Shown piece by piece: positions 25,087-32,692 of a stretch of DNA of 64,000 bases. Position 1 is the stretch's first letter, and every line of letters starts with the position of its first letter. The translations under genes and the position numbers were made by a program. Under the pieces are notes generated by a model, which did not search any database, was not told the origin of the DNA, and saw nothing but the letters and a program-made list of their open reading frames with translations. Source of the stretch: Flavobacterium cupreum (GTDB lineage: Bacteria; Bacteroidota; Bacteroidia; Flavobacteriales; Flavobacteriaceae). The stretch spans positions 1-64,000 of the forward strand of contig NZ_QWDM01000021.1 of assembly GCF_003996965.1 (NCBI RefSeq), given 5' to 3'.

Positions 25087-25611
25087 CTAAAGGTACATCT
25101 CCACCAATCCTTCCGGAAGGTTCATGATAACCTTTTTATTATCACGATCAATTTTCACTAAAAAATGATCGATCATAGGGATCAGCATTTCAACTTCACC
25201 GTTTAAAACTTCAAAAAGGGGCTGTGCAGTAGTATCGTTTACGGCAGCAATTTTTCCAAATACGCCTAAACGCTGGTCTTCGATTTCAAAACCGATTACT
25301 TCGTGGAAATAAAATTTGTTGCCTGTAAGTTTTGGCAGCATATTTAAAGGAAGATAAATAGCATTGCCCATAATGGCATCTGCATCTTCTTCGGTATTCA
25401 TATCTTCAAAACGAATTCTGAGAAAATCGTTTTTGTGCAAGGAACTTTTTTCAATAAAAAAAGGAACCAGATGTTTGTTGCATTCAACAAACACTGATTC
25501 CAGATTTTCGTATAACTCAGGTTCGTCCGTGTCTAAATAAGCCAGAACTTCACCTTTGAAACTAAATTTTTTAGCGATTTTACCTAAATAAAAACAATCT
25601 TCTTTACGCAT
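25087..25611 (-). CDS. rimM: Ribosome maturation factor RimM
   Basis: 174 residues. The N-terminal RimM domain begins with DCFYLGKIAKKFSFKGEVLA and the C-terminal PRC-barrel contains FYFHEVIGFEIEDQ and MLIPMIDHFLVKID. RimM assists late 30S assembly by acting on the 16S rRNA 3' domain around protein S19. It lies 15 bp after rpsP on the same strand, the conserved rpsP-rimM order. Length is normal for the family. Confidence 0.97.
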   Translation of the reverse strand: MRKEDCFYLGKIAKKFSFKGEVLAYLDTDEPELYENLESVFVECNKHLVPFFIEKSSLHKNDFLRIRFEDMNTEEDADAIMGNAIYLPLNMLPKLTGNKFYFHEVIGFEIEDQRLGVFGKIAAVNDTTAQPLFEVLNGEVEMLIPMIDHFLVKIDRDNKKVIMNLPEGLVEMYL

Positions 25612-25626
25612 TCCCGCTAAATAAAA

Positions 25627-26193
25627 TTATGCTTCAGTTGTTTCGTTATTTTCTTCAGCAGCAGGAGCTTCTTCAGTTGATTCTTCAACTTCAGCAACTT
25701 CTTCTTCAACTGCAGGCGTTGCAGCAGCGATAGCATCAGCTTCAGCCTGAGCTGCAGCAGCTAAACGTTTAGCATTAACTTCTTGTTCTGCTTTAAAAGC
25801 TTTAGCTCTAGCATCAGCTTGCGCTTTTGTCAAACCTTCTTTTTTAGCATCAACTTTTCCGGCTTTAGCATCTAACCAGGCAGATAATTTAGCATCAGCC
25901 TGCTCTTGAGTTAAAGCACCTTTACGAATACCTCCATCAAGGTGGTGTTTCAATAAAGCTCCTTTGTAAGAAAGAATTGCTCTGGCAGTATCAGTTGGTT
26001 GTGCACCATTGTGCAACCATTTTACGGCACTATCAATGTTTAGTTCGATAGTTGCAGGGTTTGTGTTTGGATTGTAAGTACCGATTTTCTCTAAGTATTT
26101 ACCATCTCTTTTTGAGCGTGCATCTGCAGCTACAACCCAGTAAAAAGGTTTTTGTTTTTTACCGTGTCTTTGTAATCTAATTTTTACTGACAT
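25627..26193 (-). CDS. rpsP: 30S ribosomal protein S16
   Basis: 188 residues. The first ~80 are canonical S16 (SVKIRLQRHGKKQKPFYWVV, RSKRDGKYLEKIGTYNP). A long Lys/Ala/Glu-rich tail follows (about 85-188), as in other Bacteroidota S16 proteins; its role is unknown. First gene of the rpsP-rimM unit, with a -7 element 50 bp upstream of the start. Confidence 0.97.
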   Translation of the reverse strand: MSVKIRLQRHGKKQKPFYWVVAADARSKRDGKYLEKIGTYNPNTNPATIELNIDSAVKWLHNGAQPTDTARAILSYKGALLKHHLDGGIRKGALTQEQADAKLSAWLDAKAGKVDAKKEGLTKAQADARAKAFKAEQEVNAKRLAAAAQAEADAIAAATPAVEEEVAEVEESTEEAPAAEENNETTEA

Positions 26194-26242
26194 AATCTTA
26201 TGATTAAATTTTGAGGTACTCGACCTCTGTTAATTAAGGGCG

Positions 26243-26250
26243 CAAAGATA
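26243..26250 (-). promoter_or_regulatory. -7 element of the rpsP-rimM operon
   Basis: TATCTTTG on the minus strand, 49 bp before the rpsP start, with TTTG at 26275-26278 (24 bp away, slightly long). Confidence 0.5.
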
Positions 26251-26363
26251 TAATTTTTTTCTGAATTGTACGTTCAAAATGATACTAAATACGTTTACGG
26301 TAAATTATTCCTAAAATTTTGTTGTTTTTGGCCTTGCTTTTTAATTATTTCTCGCAAATGAGA

Positions 26364-26371
26364 TATTTTTG
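26364..26371 (+). promoter_or_regulatory. -7 element upstream of the DUF6252-like lipoprotein
   Basis: TATTTTTG, 17 bp before the ATG at 26389, matches TAnnTTTG. It gives a very short leader. Confidence 0.45.
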
Positions 26372-26388
26372 CGCTAAAATTATTCTAC

Positions 26389-26871
26389 ATGAAAAAATGT
26401 TTTTATTTTCTTTCATTACTCTTTTTGATTGCCTCTTGTACAGAAGAAGTGAAGTTTAATAACCCTGCCTTTCAGACCTTAAAGGATAACGTTTTTTGGA
26501 GAGCAGAAAGTTATAAAGCCTATAGTAGTTCCAATGGCAGTATTATCATTGAAGGTTCTTTAGGATTTGAAAAAGTCATTCTTCAGGCCGCTTCCCCTAT
26601 TGAGAAAACCTATGCTCTGGGCGCTGATGACCTGTCAAAAGCTTTATATTCAGACACTACAGCTTCAAAAGCGACTGCTTTTTCTACAGGAACCAATTCC
26701 GGGAACGGACAGATAGTTATTACGGATTATGATACGGAAACCAATACTATCTCAGGGACTTTTAGATTTACTGCTGTAAATCTGGATAAAAGTGATACCG
26801 AAAAACCGGCAGTTAATTTTACGGAAGGAGTTTTTTATAAAGTTCCGATTGAACCTGTTCAGACACAGTGA
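26389..26871 (+). CDS. Small lipoprotein, DUF6252-like
   Basis: 160 residues with a lipoprotein signal (SLLFLIASCTEE, Cys at about 17). The rest is beta-rich (VFWRAESYKAYSSSNGSIII, QIVITDYDTETNTISGTFRF, VNFTEGVFYKVPI) and resembles the DUF6252 family of Bacteroidota lipoproteins. No enzymatic motif is visible. Single gene divergent from rpsP. Function unknown. Confidence 0.75.
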   Translation: MKKCFYFLSLLFLIASCTEEVKFNNPAFQTLKDNVFWRAESYKAYSSSNGSIIIEGSLGFEKVILQAASPIEKTYALGADDLSKALYSDTTASKATAFSTGTNSGNGQIVITDYDTETNTISGTFRFTAVNLDKSDTEKPAVNFTEGVFYKVPIEPVQTQ

Positions 26872-26980
26872 GATTAGTGATTTGATTTCTGATTGCTTCG
26901 ATTCTGGTGAAATTGTGATTTTAAAATCAAAATAAAAACATAAATAAACTAATATATAGTAGATTAGAGAAAAATAAGAT

Positions 26981-26988
26981 TACATTTG
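26981..26988 (+). promoter_or_regulatory. -7 element of the RRM gene
   Basis: TACATTTG, 24 bp before the ATG at 27013, matches TAnnTTTG. No -33 element is clear. Confidence 0.45.
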
Positions 26989-27012
26989 CTACATTATTAT
27001 AAATAAGTACAT

Positions 27013-27372
27013 ATGAACATTTTTGTTGGAAGCCTTCCATTCAGTATTGAGGAAGCAGATTTAAGAGAGTCTTTCGAGGCTTACGGAGCAGTAGATTCAG
27101 TTAAAATCATTACTGATAAATTTACAGGAAGAAGCAAAGGTTTTGGTTTTGTTGAGATGCCAAACGATGCTGAAGCTCAAAAAGCAATTGATGAATTGAA
27201 CGGAGCTACTGTTCAAGGTCGTGCAATTGTGGTTAATAAATCTGAACCGAAACCAGAAGGCGAAAGAAGAAGCTTCAACAATAACAGTCGTGGTGGAGAT
27301 TCACGCGGAGGTTATGGTGGAGGAAACAGCCGTGGTGGAAATGACCGTGGTGGTAACAGAGGAGGATATTAA
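27013..27372 (+). CDS. RRM-type RNA-binding protein with Gly/Arg-rich tail
   Basis: 119 residues. One RNA recognition motif (residues 1-80) has RNP2 NIFVGSLPF and RNP1 SKGFGFVEM. The tail (about 90-119) is Arg/Gly/Asn-rich (RGGYGGGNSRGGNDRGG). Such proteins are common in Bacteroidota and cyanobacteria and bind single-stranded RNA, perhaps as chaperones replacing cold-shock proteins. Monocistronic, with a strong hairpin terminator 20 bp after the stop. Confidence 0.93.
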   Translation: MNIFVGSLPFSIEEADLRESFEAYGAVDSVKIITDKFTGRSKGFGFVEMPNDAEAQKAIDELNGATVQGRAIVVNKSEPKPEGERRSFNNNSRGGDSRGGYGGGNSRGGNDRGGNRGGY

Positions 27373-27392
27373 TATTTTTTTCTAAAATATAC

Positions 27393-27425
27393 AAAAGGGA
27401 TCAACGAAAGTTGATCCCTTTTTTT
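27393..27425 (+). terminator. Terminator of the RRM gene, left copy of a 25-bp direct repeat
   Basis: GGGATCAAC and GTTGATCCC pair around GAAA (a GNRA tetraloop) with A and T runs. Bases 27393-27417 recur identically at 28993-29017, exactly 1600 bp away. Confidence 0.9.
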
Positions 27426-27431
27426 ATATAA

Positions 27432-27635
27432 TTACTTTTTCGAAGATTTTTTCGAATAGATATTATTTCCAAAGATAAAAGCGGAGAAGACAAAAGGCAT
27501 TACTGGTGAAATCTGATAAAAAAGATTTACACCTGATTTCAAACCTTCTGTTAAAATGTCATTTATGCCTAAACCGATAAAAAACAGGCAGACAACAAAA
27601 AGTAAAAACTGTATTTTTAAGTTTATTTTTATCAT
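27432..27635 (-). CDS. Small two-helix membrane protein
   Basis: 67 residues with helices at about 8-24 (IQFLLFVVCLFFIGLGI) and 42-56 (ISPVMPFVFSAFIFG) and a basic tail (SKKSSKK). It starts 14 bp after the lipoprotein gene on the same strand, so the two are probably co-transcribed. No family is recognised. By position and size it could protect against the product of the upstream gene; that is speculation. Confidence 0.6.
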   Translation of the reverse strand: MIKINLKIQFLLFVVCLFFIGLGINDILTEGLKSGVNLFYQISPVMPFVFSAFIFGNNIYSKKSSKK

Positions 27636-27649
27636 AATATTGCGTTTTT

Positions 27650-28501
27650 TTATTTTATAATAACGTTAAAGATTACTTCGTCAAAAAATCTGTCTTTAGT
27701 TCTGACAGAATTATTCTCTTTTTCAGTAAGAATATTGCCGTCTCCATCAAATTCTATCTTTTTAGGTAATTTTTTGATTTGTGCAGAAACTATTTTTCCC
27801 CTTTGTCCTTTACAAGCCTTGCCCCATTCAGCACTTGCCCATATAAAACCTACCACAGCTGCGCCTGTAGCCAATCCGAAAGATCCAACTTCAATTGTTG
27901 CAAGCCCTACAAAAGCAATACCTACTCCTATTGAAGCGGATAAGCAACTGCCAAACAAGGCATCTTCGGGAGTTAAAGAATCTTTAAAATATTCAGGTTC
28001 CATTTGATTTAGAATTCTTAAGCCATCAATAAAATTAATATATTTTTGCTTTTTAGTAATGGATAAAGGTAGATTTAATATAGATTTTGAAAAATCATTT
28101 ATTGATTTTTCAAAGTTGTGTGTTGTGTTGATTTGCTTGCTAAAGTTATCAATTACTGTTATTTCTAAAGGGCTAATTAGATTTAAGTCTTTTAAAAGTT
28201 TTATATTTTCTTCGTATGAATTATCCATAATCGAGAGAGTTCCCGAATCTATTTTCATGGTCATTTCTTGTGCAGCTAAAATTTGTGAGTATGCCACAAT
28301 TGGTGAGGGATCTTCTGCTTTCTGAAAAGTTTTTGTAGTATTTCTTTTTTCAAACGGAACTAACATCATATTGCTAACTGCAATAATTTCATCATCACTT
28401 AATTGATGTAGTTGATTAATAGCTTTACCATCAATTTTTTCATCACCATCACATGAAAAGAGAGAAATAAAGGCGACTATTCCTAATAATAATTTTTTCA
28501 C
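27650..28501 (-). CDS. Lipoprotein with Gly/Ala-rich hydrophobic segment
   Basis: 283 residues from GTG at 28501, chosen because MKKLLLGIVAFISLFSCDGD is a textbook lipoprotein signal; an ATG at 28534 would add eleven residues. After the lipobox Cys comes a mostly helical region, then a hydrophobic Gly/Ala stretch around residues 185-220 (SIGVGIAFVGLATIEVGSFG), then a basic C-terminus. The Gly/Ala stretch resembles membrane-active bacteriocin segments, though it may simply be a transmembrane hairpin. It lies between a small membrane protein gene and a divergent XRE regulator within the 1.6-kb island. No family is recognised. Confidence 0.7.
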   Translation of the reverse strand: MKKLLLGIVAFISLFSCDGDEKIDGKAINQLHQLSDDEIIAVSNMMLVPFEKRNTTKTFQKAEDPSPIVAYSQILAAQEMTMKIDSGTLSIMDNSYEENIKLLKDLNLISPLEITVIDNFSKQINTTHNFEKSINDFSKSILNLPLSITKKQKYINFIDGLRILNQMEPEYFKDSLTPEDALFGSCLSASIGVGIAFVGLATIEVGSFGLATGAAVVGFIWASAEWGKACKGQRGKIVSAQIKKLPKKIEFDGDGNILTEKENNSVRTKDRFFDEVIFNVIIK

Positions 28502-28615
28502 AATCAATAATTTAGAGATATTTCTTATAAACAAAGATTATAAATAACTAATTTATTTGCTATTCTGAAAGAAATATTTTACATTCGTTTTTGACTAATC
28601 GAATTAAAGAGGAGA

Positions 28616-28966
28616 ATGTCGGTAGGATTTAAGATAAAGAAACTCAGGGAGCAAAAAGATTTGTCACAGTATTCATTGGCTATCACATTGAATATTTCTC
28701 AGAGCGAATTATCTAAAATTGAAAATGGTCAAACAAAAAAAATTGACTTTTTACTGATGTATAAAGTCTGTAGTTATTTTGATACGAGCCTTGAATTTTT
28801 TATCGAAAAAGAGCATCAAATTAATAAAAAGGAGGAATTACGAAGTGATTATAATATTTCTGCATCAACTAATTTTTATCCTGAAAAAATAATTGAGGAT
28901 ATAAAAAAGCTCATAGAGGATAATAAACAAAAAGCGAAGTTGATAGAGATCCTAAGGAAAAAATAA
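28616..28966 (+). CDS. XRE family transcriptional regulator
   Basis: 116 residues. The N-terminal HTH (VGFKIKKLREQKDLSQYSLA, LNISQSELSKIENGQTK) is the Cro/CI type. The remainder is charged with a C-terminal coiled coil (KIIEDIKKLIEDNKQKAKLI) likely for dimerisation. It is divergent from the lipoprotein gene with a ~115-bp shared upstream region, so it may control that gene and itself. It is the right-hand gene of the island bounded by duplicated terminators. Confidence 0.88.
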   Translation: MSVGFKIKKLREQKDLSQYSLAITLNISQSELSKIENGQTKKIDFLLMYKVCSYFDTSLEFFIEKEHQINKKEELRSDYNISASTNFYPEKIIEDIKKLIEDNKQKAKLIEILRKK

Positions 28967-28990
28967 AAAAAAAAAGATTCAGTAATAAGA

Positions 28991-29024
28991 AAAAAAGGGA
29001 TCAACGAAAGTTGATCCTTTTTTT
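28991..29024 (+). terminator. Second copy of the RRM-type terminator
   Basis: The same GGGATCAAC-GAAA-GTTGATCC hairpin as at 27393, ending in T7. It terminates the XRE gene. The 25-bp identity with the first copy is notable because the two belong to different genes. Confidence 0.88.
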
Positions 29025-29040
29025 CATGGACTAAAATTTT

Positions 29041-29115
29041 GTTTCAGGTTTCAAGTTTGTTTTGTTTCACGTTCCCAATAATAACCTGAAACTTGAACAA
29101 AATAAAACCTGAAAC
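29041..29115. repeat. Iterated-word hairpin (CAGGTTTCAAG type)
   Basis: GTTTCAGGTTTCAAGTTTG (29041-29059) is matched by ACCTGAAACTTGAAC and ACCTGAAAC in 29084-29115. The left arm carries a TTTCAnG word twice and the right arm its complement. It lies just downstream of leuB and may act as its terminator. Confidence 0.6.
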
Positions 29116-29123
29116 AAATAAAA

Positions 29124-30185
29124 CTATAAATTCGCTACAAGCCAGTCTCCAACTTCGCTGGTTTTGTAGGTTTTTGATCCTTTTGGTGCTAAATCTTCCG
29201 TTACAACTCCTTGTTCTAACGATTTGTTTACAACCGCTCTGATAGCTTCAGCTTCGGCTTTTAGTCCAAAAGCATCTTCGAACATCATGGCGGCAGATAA
29301 AATAGTGGCTAACGGATTCGCAATATTCAATCCGGTTGCCTGTGGATAAGAGCCGTGGATTGGCTCATATAAGGAAGTATGTTCCCCAACAGAAGCAGAA
29401 GGCATTAATCCCATTGAACCTGAAATTACAGAAGCTTCATCGGTTAAAATATCTCCGAATAAATTCTCAGTAATCAATACGTCATAAGAGTTTGGCCATT
29501 GCACCAAACGCATGGCAACAGCATCAACAAATTCATAAGAAACCGTAACTTCAGGATAGTCTTTTTCCATTGCCTGAACAGTTTCCCTCCATAAACGTGA
29601 AGTTTCCAAAACATTTGCTTTGTCTACACAACATAGTTTTTTGCTTCGTGTCATGGCTAATTCAAAACCTTTTTTGGCAAGGCGTTGTACTTCGGCTCTG
29701 GTATACACACAGTTATCGAAAGCAGTTTCTCCGTCGTCTCTTCTTCCTTTTTCGCCAAAGTAGATTCCGCCTGTTAATTCTCTTAAGAAAACCAAATCTG
29801 TTCCTTCAATTCGCTCTCTTTTTAAAGGAGAATTATCAATTAAAGATGGGAAAGTAAAAGTTGGACGCACATTTGCGAACAATCCCAATTTTTTACGCAT
29901 CAACAATAATCCCTGCTCCGGACGAACAGGGGCACTTGGGTCATTATCGTATTTTGGGTGACCGATTGCCCCAAATAAAACGGCATCCGCTTTCATGCAA
30001 ATTTCGTGAGTCTCATCAGGATAAGGAACCCCAACCGCATCAATGGCACAAGCTCCCGTCAAAGCTGGTGTCCAGGTTATTTCGTGATTGAATTTTTTTG
30101 CAATAGCATCAGATACTTTTACCGCTTCATTTATTACCTCAGGACCAATTCCGTCTCCTGCTAAAAGGGCTATGTTAAATTTCAT
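29124..30185 (-). CDS. leuB: 3-isopropylmalate dehydrogenase
   Basis: 353 residues. The N-terminus IALLAGDGIGPEVINEAVKV is typical, with LREN-type substrate loop (VFLRELTGGIYFGEKGR), catalytic Tyr and Lys regions (VDKANVLETSRLWR) and Asp-rich metal site (ENLFGDILTDEAS). NAD-dependent oxidative decarboxylation of 3-isopropylmalate in leucine synthesis. It is the last gene of leuC-leuD-leuA-like-leuB, 98 bp after the synthase gene. Confidence 0.97.
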   Translation of the reverse strand: MKFNIALLAGDGIGPEVINEAVKVSDAIAKKFNHEITWTPALTGACAIDAVGVPYPDETHEICMKADAVLFGAIGHPKYDNDPSAPVRPEQGLLLMRKKLGLFANVRPTFTFPSLIDNSPLKRERIEGTDLVFLRELTGGIYFGEKGRRDDGETAFDNCVYTRAEVQRLAKKGFELAMTRSKKLCCVDKANVLETSRLWRETVQAMEKDYPEVTVSYEFVDAVAMRLVQWPNSYDVLITENLFGDILTDEASVISGSMGLMPSASVGEHTSLYEPIHGSYPQATGLNIANPLATILSAAMMFEDAFGLKAEAEAIRAVVNKSLEQGVVTEDLAPKGSKTYKTSEVGDWLVANL

Positions 30186-30209
30186 TTTTTATGTTTGTTA
30201 TGTTATTTG

Positions 30210-30282
30210 TTAGGTTCTAAGGTTCTGAGATGCTAAGTTCCTAAGCTTTTTTAATGTGTTAGAAACTTAGCACCTTAGTAGC
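30210..30282. repeat. Iterated-word hairpin (CTAAG type) in the leu operon
   Basis: TTAGGTTCTAAGGTTCTGAG and CTAAGTTCCTAAG (30210-30245) face AGAAACTTAGCACCTTAG (about 30260-30277). Variants of an AAGGTTCT/CTAAG word are repeated and then complemented, filling most of the gap between the synthase gene and leuB. Confidence 0.55.
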
Positions 30283-30283
30283 T

Positions 30284-31804
30284 TTACGGAATCACATTCA
30301 GCATTTTTTGTGTTGCAATAATGGCTGCAACAGTCTGATCTGAATCTAATCCTCGGGTTTTGAATTCTTTTCCGTTATTTACCCAGGTGATAATCGTTTC
30401 ACACAAGGCATCAGAACTACTGCCCGGTGGAATTCTCACGGCGTAATCAATGAGTTTTGGTAATGTTAATTTCTTTTGTTTATAGATTTTAGATAACGCG
30501 TTCATGAAAGCATCAAACTGACCGTCGCCCTGTGCATTTTCTTCGATAACTTCGTCATCAATTTTTAATAGCAAAGTGGTTGACGGACGCATTCCTTTTG
30601 AGTGTACTAATATATAGGACTCAATCGTGATTTTATCCTGGTAGGTATGACTGTCCAGAACATCGGAAATGATATAGGGAAGATCTTCTTTGGTAACAGT
30701 TTCTTTTTTGTCTCCCAATTCGATGATTCTCTGTGTAACTAATTTTAAGTCTTCCTGGTTGAGTTTTAAACCCAGCTCCTGAAGATTTTTTTCAATATTA
30801 GCTTTTCCAGAGGTTTTTCCGAGAGCGTATTTTCTTTTTCTTCCAAAGCGTTCCGGAAGCAAATCGTTAAAATACAAGTTGTTTTTATTGTCGCCATCGG
30901 CATGAATTCCGGCAGTTTGTGTAAAAACATTATCGCCTACAATGGGCTTGTTGGCCGGAATCCTGTATCCTGTAAATGTTTCCACCAGTTTGCTCACCGA
31001 ATATAACGAGGTCTCTTTTATATTGATGCGCACTTCCGGCATATAATCGTTTATCACGGCTACGGTGCTTTCCAGAGGAGCATTACCAGCGCGTTCCCCC
31101 ATTCCGTTTACGGTCACGTGTAAACCGCTGATGCCGGCTTTTACAGCTTCCATCACATTGGCAACGCTTAAATCGTAATCATTGTGGGCGTGAAAATCAA
31201 AATGAATATTGGGATATCTAGTTGTAATTTTTGAGATAAAATCAAAAGCCTGCGACGGAATTAATACACCCAGCGTGTCCGGAAGTAAAATCCTCTTTAC
31301 GGGCTGCTGCGTTAAGAAATCCAAATACTGAAAAACATATTCAGGAGAATTACGCATTCCGTTGCTCCAGTCTTCCAGATAGACATTGGTTTCTATGTTA
31401 TTCTCTTTTGCTAAAGCGATAGCTTGTGCTATTTCGGAAAAATGCTGTTCGGGTGTTTTTTTTAATTGATGGGTGAGGTGATTTAAAGAACCTTTCGTTA
31501 ATAAATTCTGGACTTTTGCACCCGATTTCTTCATCCATTCAATAGACAATCCTCCGTCTACGAAGGTAAGAACTTCGATCCGGTTGGCGTATCCTTTTTC
31601 TTCAGCCCAGGACATAATGCCTTTTACGCCCTGAAATTCGCCTTCGCTCACCCGAGCAGAAGCAATTTCGATTCTATCAATATTTAATTCTTCCAATAAT
31701 AATTGCGCAATGGTCAGTTTTTCTGCAGCAGAAAATGATACTCCGGAGGTTTGTTCACCATCACGAAGCGTCGTATCCATTATTTCAATTTTTCTTTTTT
31801 CCAT
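30284..31804 (-). CDS. 2-isopropylmalate synthase family enzyme (LeuA/CimA type)
   Basis: 506 residues. The HMGL-like TIM barrel begins IEIMDTTLRDGEQTSGVSFS (catalytic Arg and metal Asp) and contains HAHNDYDLSVANVMEAV (metal His pair) and NGMGERAGNAPLE. The C-terminal ~130 residues form a LeuA allosteric domain. It condenses acetyl-CoA with a 2-oxoacid. Position in the leu operon argues for 2-oxoisovalerate (leucine synthesis), but sequence alone does not exclude pyruvate (citramalate synthase). I leave the symbol open for that reason. Confidence 0.9.
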   Translation of the reverse strand: MEKRKIEIMDTTLRDGEQTSGVSFSAAEKLTIAQLLLEELNIDRIEIASARVSEGEFQGVKGIMSWAEEKGYANRIEVLTFVDGGLSIEWMKKSGAKVQNLLTKGSLNHLTHQLKKTPEQHFSEIAQAIALAKENNIETNVYLEDWSNGMRNSPEYVFQYLDFLTQQPVKRILLPDTLGVLIPSQAFDFISKITTRYPNIHFDFHAHNDYDLSVANVMEAVKAGISGLHVTVNGMGERAGNAPLESTVAVINDYMPEVRINIKETSLYSVSKLVETFTGYRIPANKPIVGDNVFTQTAGIHADGDNKNNLYFNDLLPERFGRKRKYALGKTSGKANIEKNLQELGLKLNQEDLKLVTQRIIELGDKKETVTKEDLPYIISDVLDSHTYQDKITIESYILVHSKGMRPSTTLLLKIDDEVIEENAQGDGQFDAFMNALSKIYKQKKLTLPKLIDYAVRIPPGSSSDALCETIITWVNNGKEFKTRGLDSDQTVAAIIATQKMLNVIP

Positions 31805-31871
31805 ATTGATATGCTATATTTCTAAAAATGAAATTATAGTTGTTTTATGTTTTTCTCTCTTTAATTTAGAA

Positions 31872-31904
31872 AGACCCGACAGGTTTTTGGAATCTGTCGG
31901 GTCT
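31872..31904. repeat. CCCGACAGG palindromic repeat
   Basis: AGACCCGACAG (31872-31882) and CTGTCGGGTCT (31894-31904) form an 11-bp stem with an 11-nt loop. The same CCCGACAGG word is found at 42608-42637 and half of it at 56958-56973. It lies between leuD and the synthase gene. Confidence 0.75.
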
Positions 31905-31926
31905 GAATAGAATGAACAAGATTTTT

Positions 31927-32523
31927 TTAGTACGGAAGTTTATCGGCGAAAGTCACAATATCTTCTTTAATATTTTGCAGATAATCAATGTCATCAAAAC
32001 CATTGATCATATTGTTCTTTTTATATCCGTTAATGGCAAAAGACTCTTGTTGTCCTGTCGCTAATAAAGTAATCGTCTGGTTGGGTAAGTTGATTTCTAA
32101 CTTGGTTTTCGGATCTGCTTCGATGGCTTTGAAAATGGTATCGGCAAATTCAGGGCTAACCTGAACCGGTAAAACACCAATATTCAGACAGTTTCCTTTA
32201 AAGATATCGGCAAAGAAACTTGAAACCACAGCTCTGAAACCGTAATCGTACACGGCCCACGCAGCATGTTCTCTGGAAGAACCTGAACCGAAGTTTTTTC
32301 CTCCCACCAGGATTTTTCCGCTGTAAGTGGAGTCGTTCAAAACGAAATCCGCTTTTGGAGAATCGTCTCCGTTGTATCTCCAGTCTCTAAAAAGATTGTC
32401 TCCAAAACCTTCACGTTTTGTCGCTTTCAGGAAACGGGCCGGGATGATTTGATCTGTATCTACGTTCTCAATTGGTAGTGGCACCGCACTACTGGTAAGT
32501 ATATTAAATTTATCGTATGCCAT
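31927..32523 (-). CDS. leuD: 3-isopropylmalate dehydratase small subunit
   Basis: 198 residues of the swivelling domain. Signatures are PIENVDTDQIIPARFLK at the N-terminus and GGKNFGSGSSREHAAWAVYD in the middle. It pairs with LeuC to isomerise 2-isopropylmalate to 3-isopropylmalate. It lies 162 bp after leuC on the same strand, separated by a TTTAGATT-type hairpin. Confidence 0.97.
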   Translation of the reverse strand: MAYDKFNILTSSAVPLPIENVDTDQIIPARFLKATKREGFGDNLFRDWRYNGDDSPKADFVLNDSTYSGKILVGGKNFGSGSSREHAAWAVYDYGFRAVVSSFFADIFKGNCLNIGVLPVQVSPEFADTIFKAIEADPKTKLEINLPNQTITLLATGQQESFAINGYKKNNMINGFDDIDYLQNIKEDIVTFADKLPY

Positions 32524-32529
32524 TTTAAT

Positions 32530-32692
32530 TTTAGATTTTTGGATTTTAGATTTTAGATTTTTTCGCTGGGATGAATTCTAAACGCTAAATTTTTTTGTAT
32601 TAAATAATGTAAATCAGTTTTTTGTTTGAAAATATTTAGACAGAAGACTACACAAAGTGAAAATCTAAAATCTAAACTCTCCAATCTAAAAT
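32530..32692. repeat. Iterated-word inverted repeat (TTTAGATT type) between leuC and leuD
   Basis: The left arm 32530-32563 repeats TTTAGATTTT three times. The right arm 32660-32692 repeats AAAATCTAAA and CCAATCTAAA in complement. The arms enclose about 95 bp. The right arm runs into the 3' end of leuC, so the structure could process or stabilise the leuC mRNA. Confidence 0.6.
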
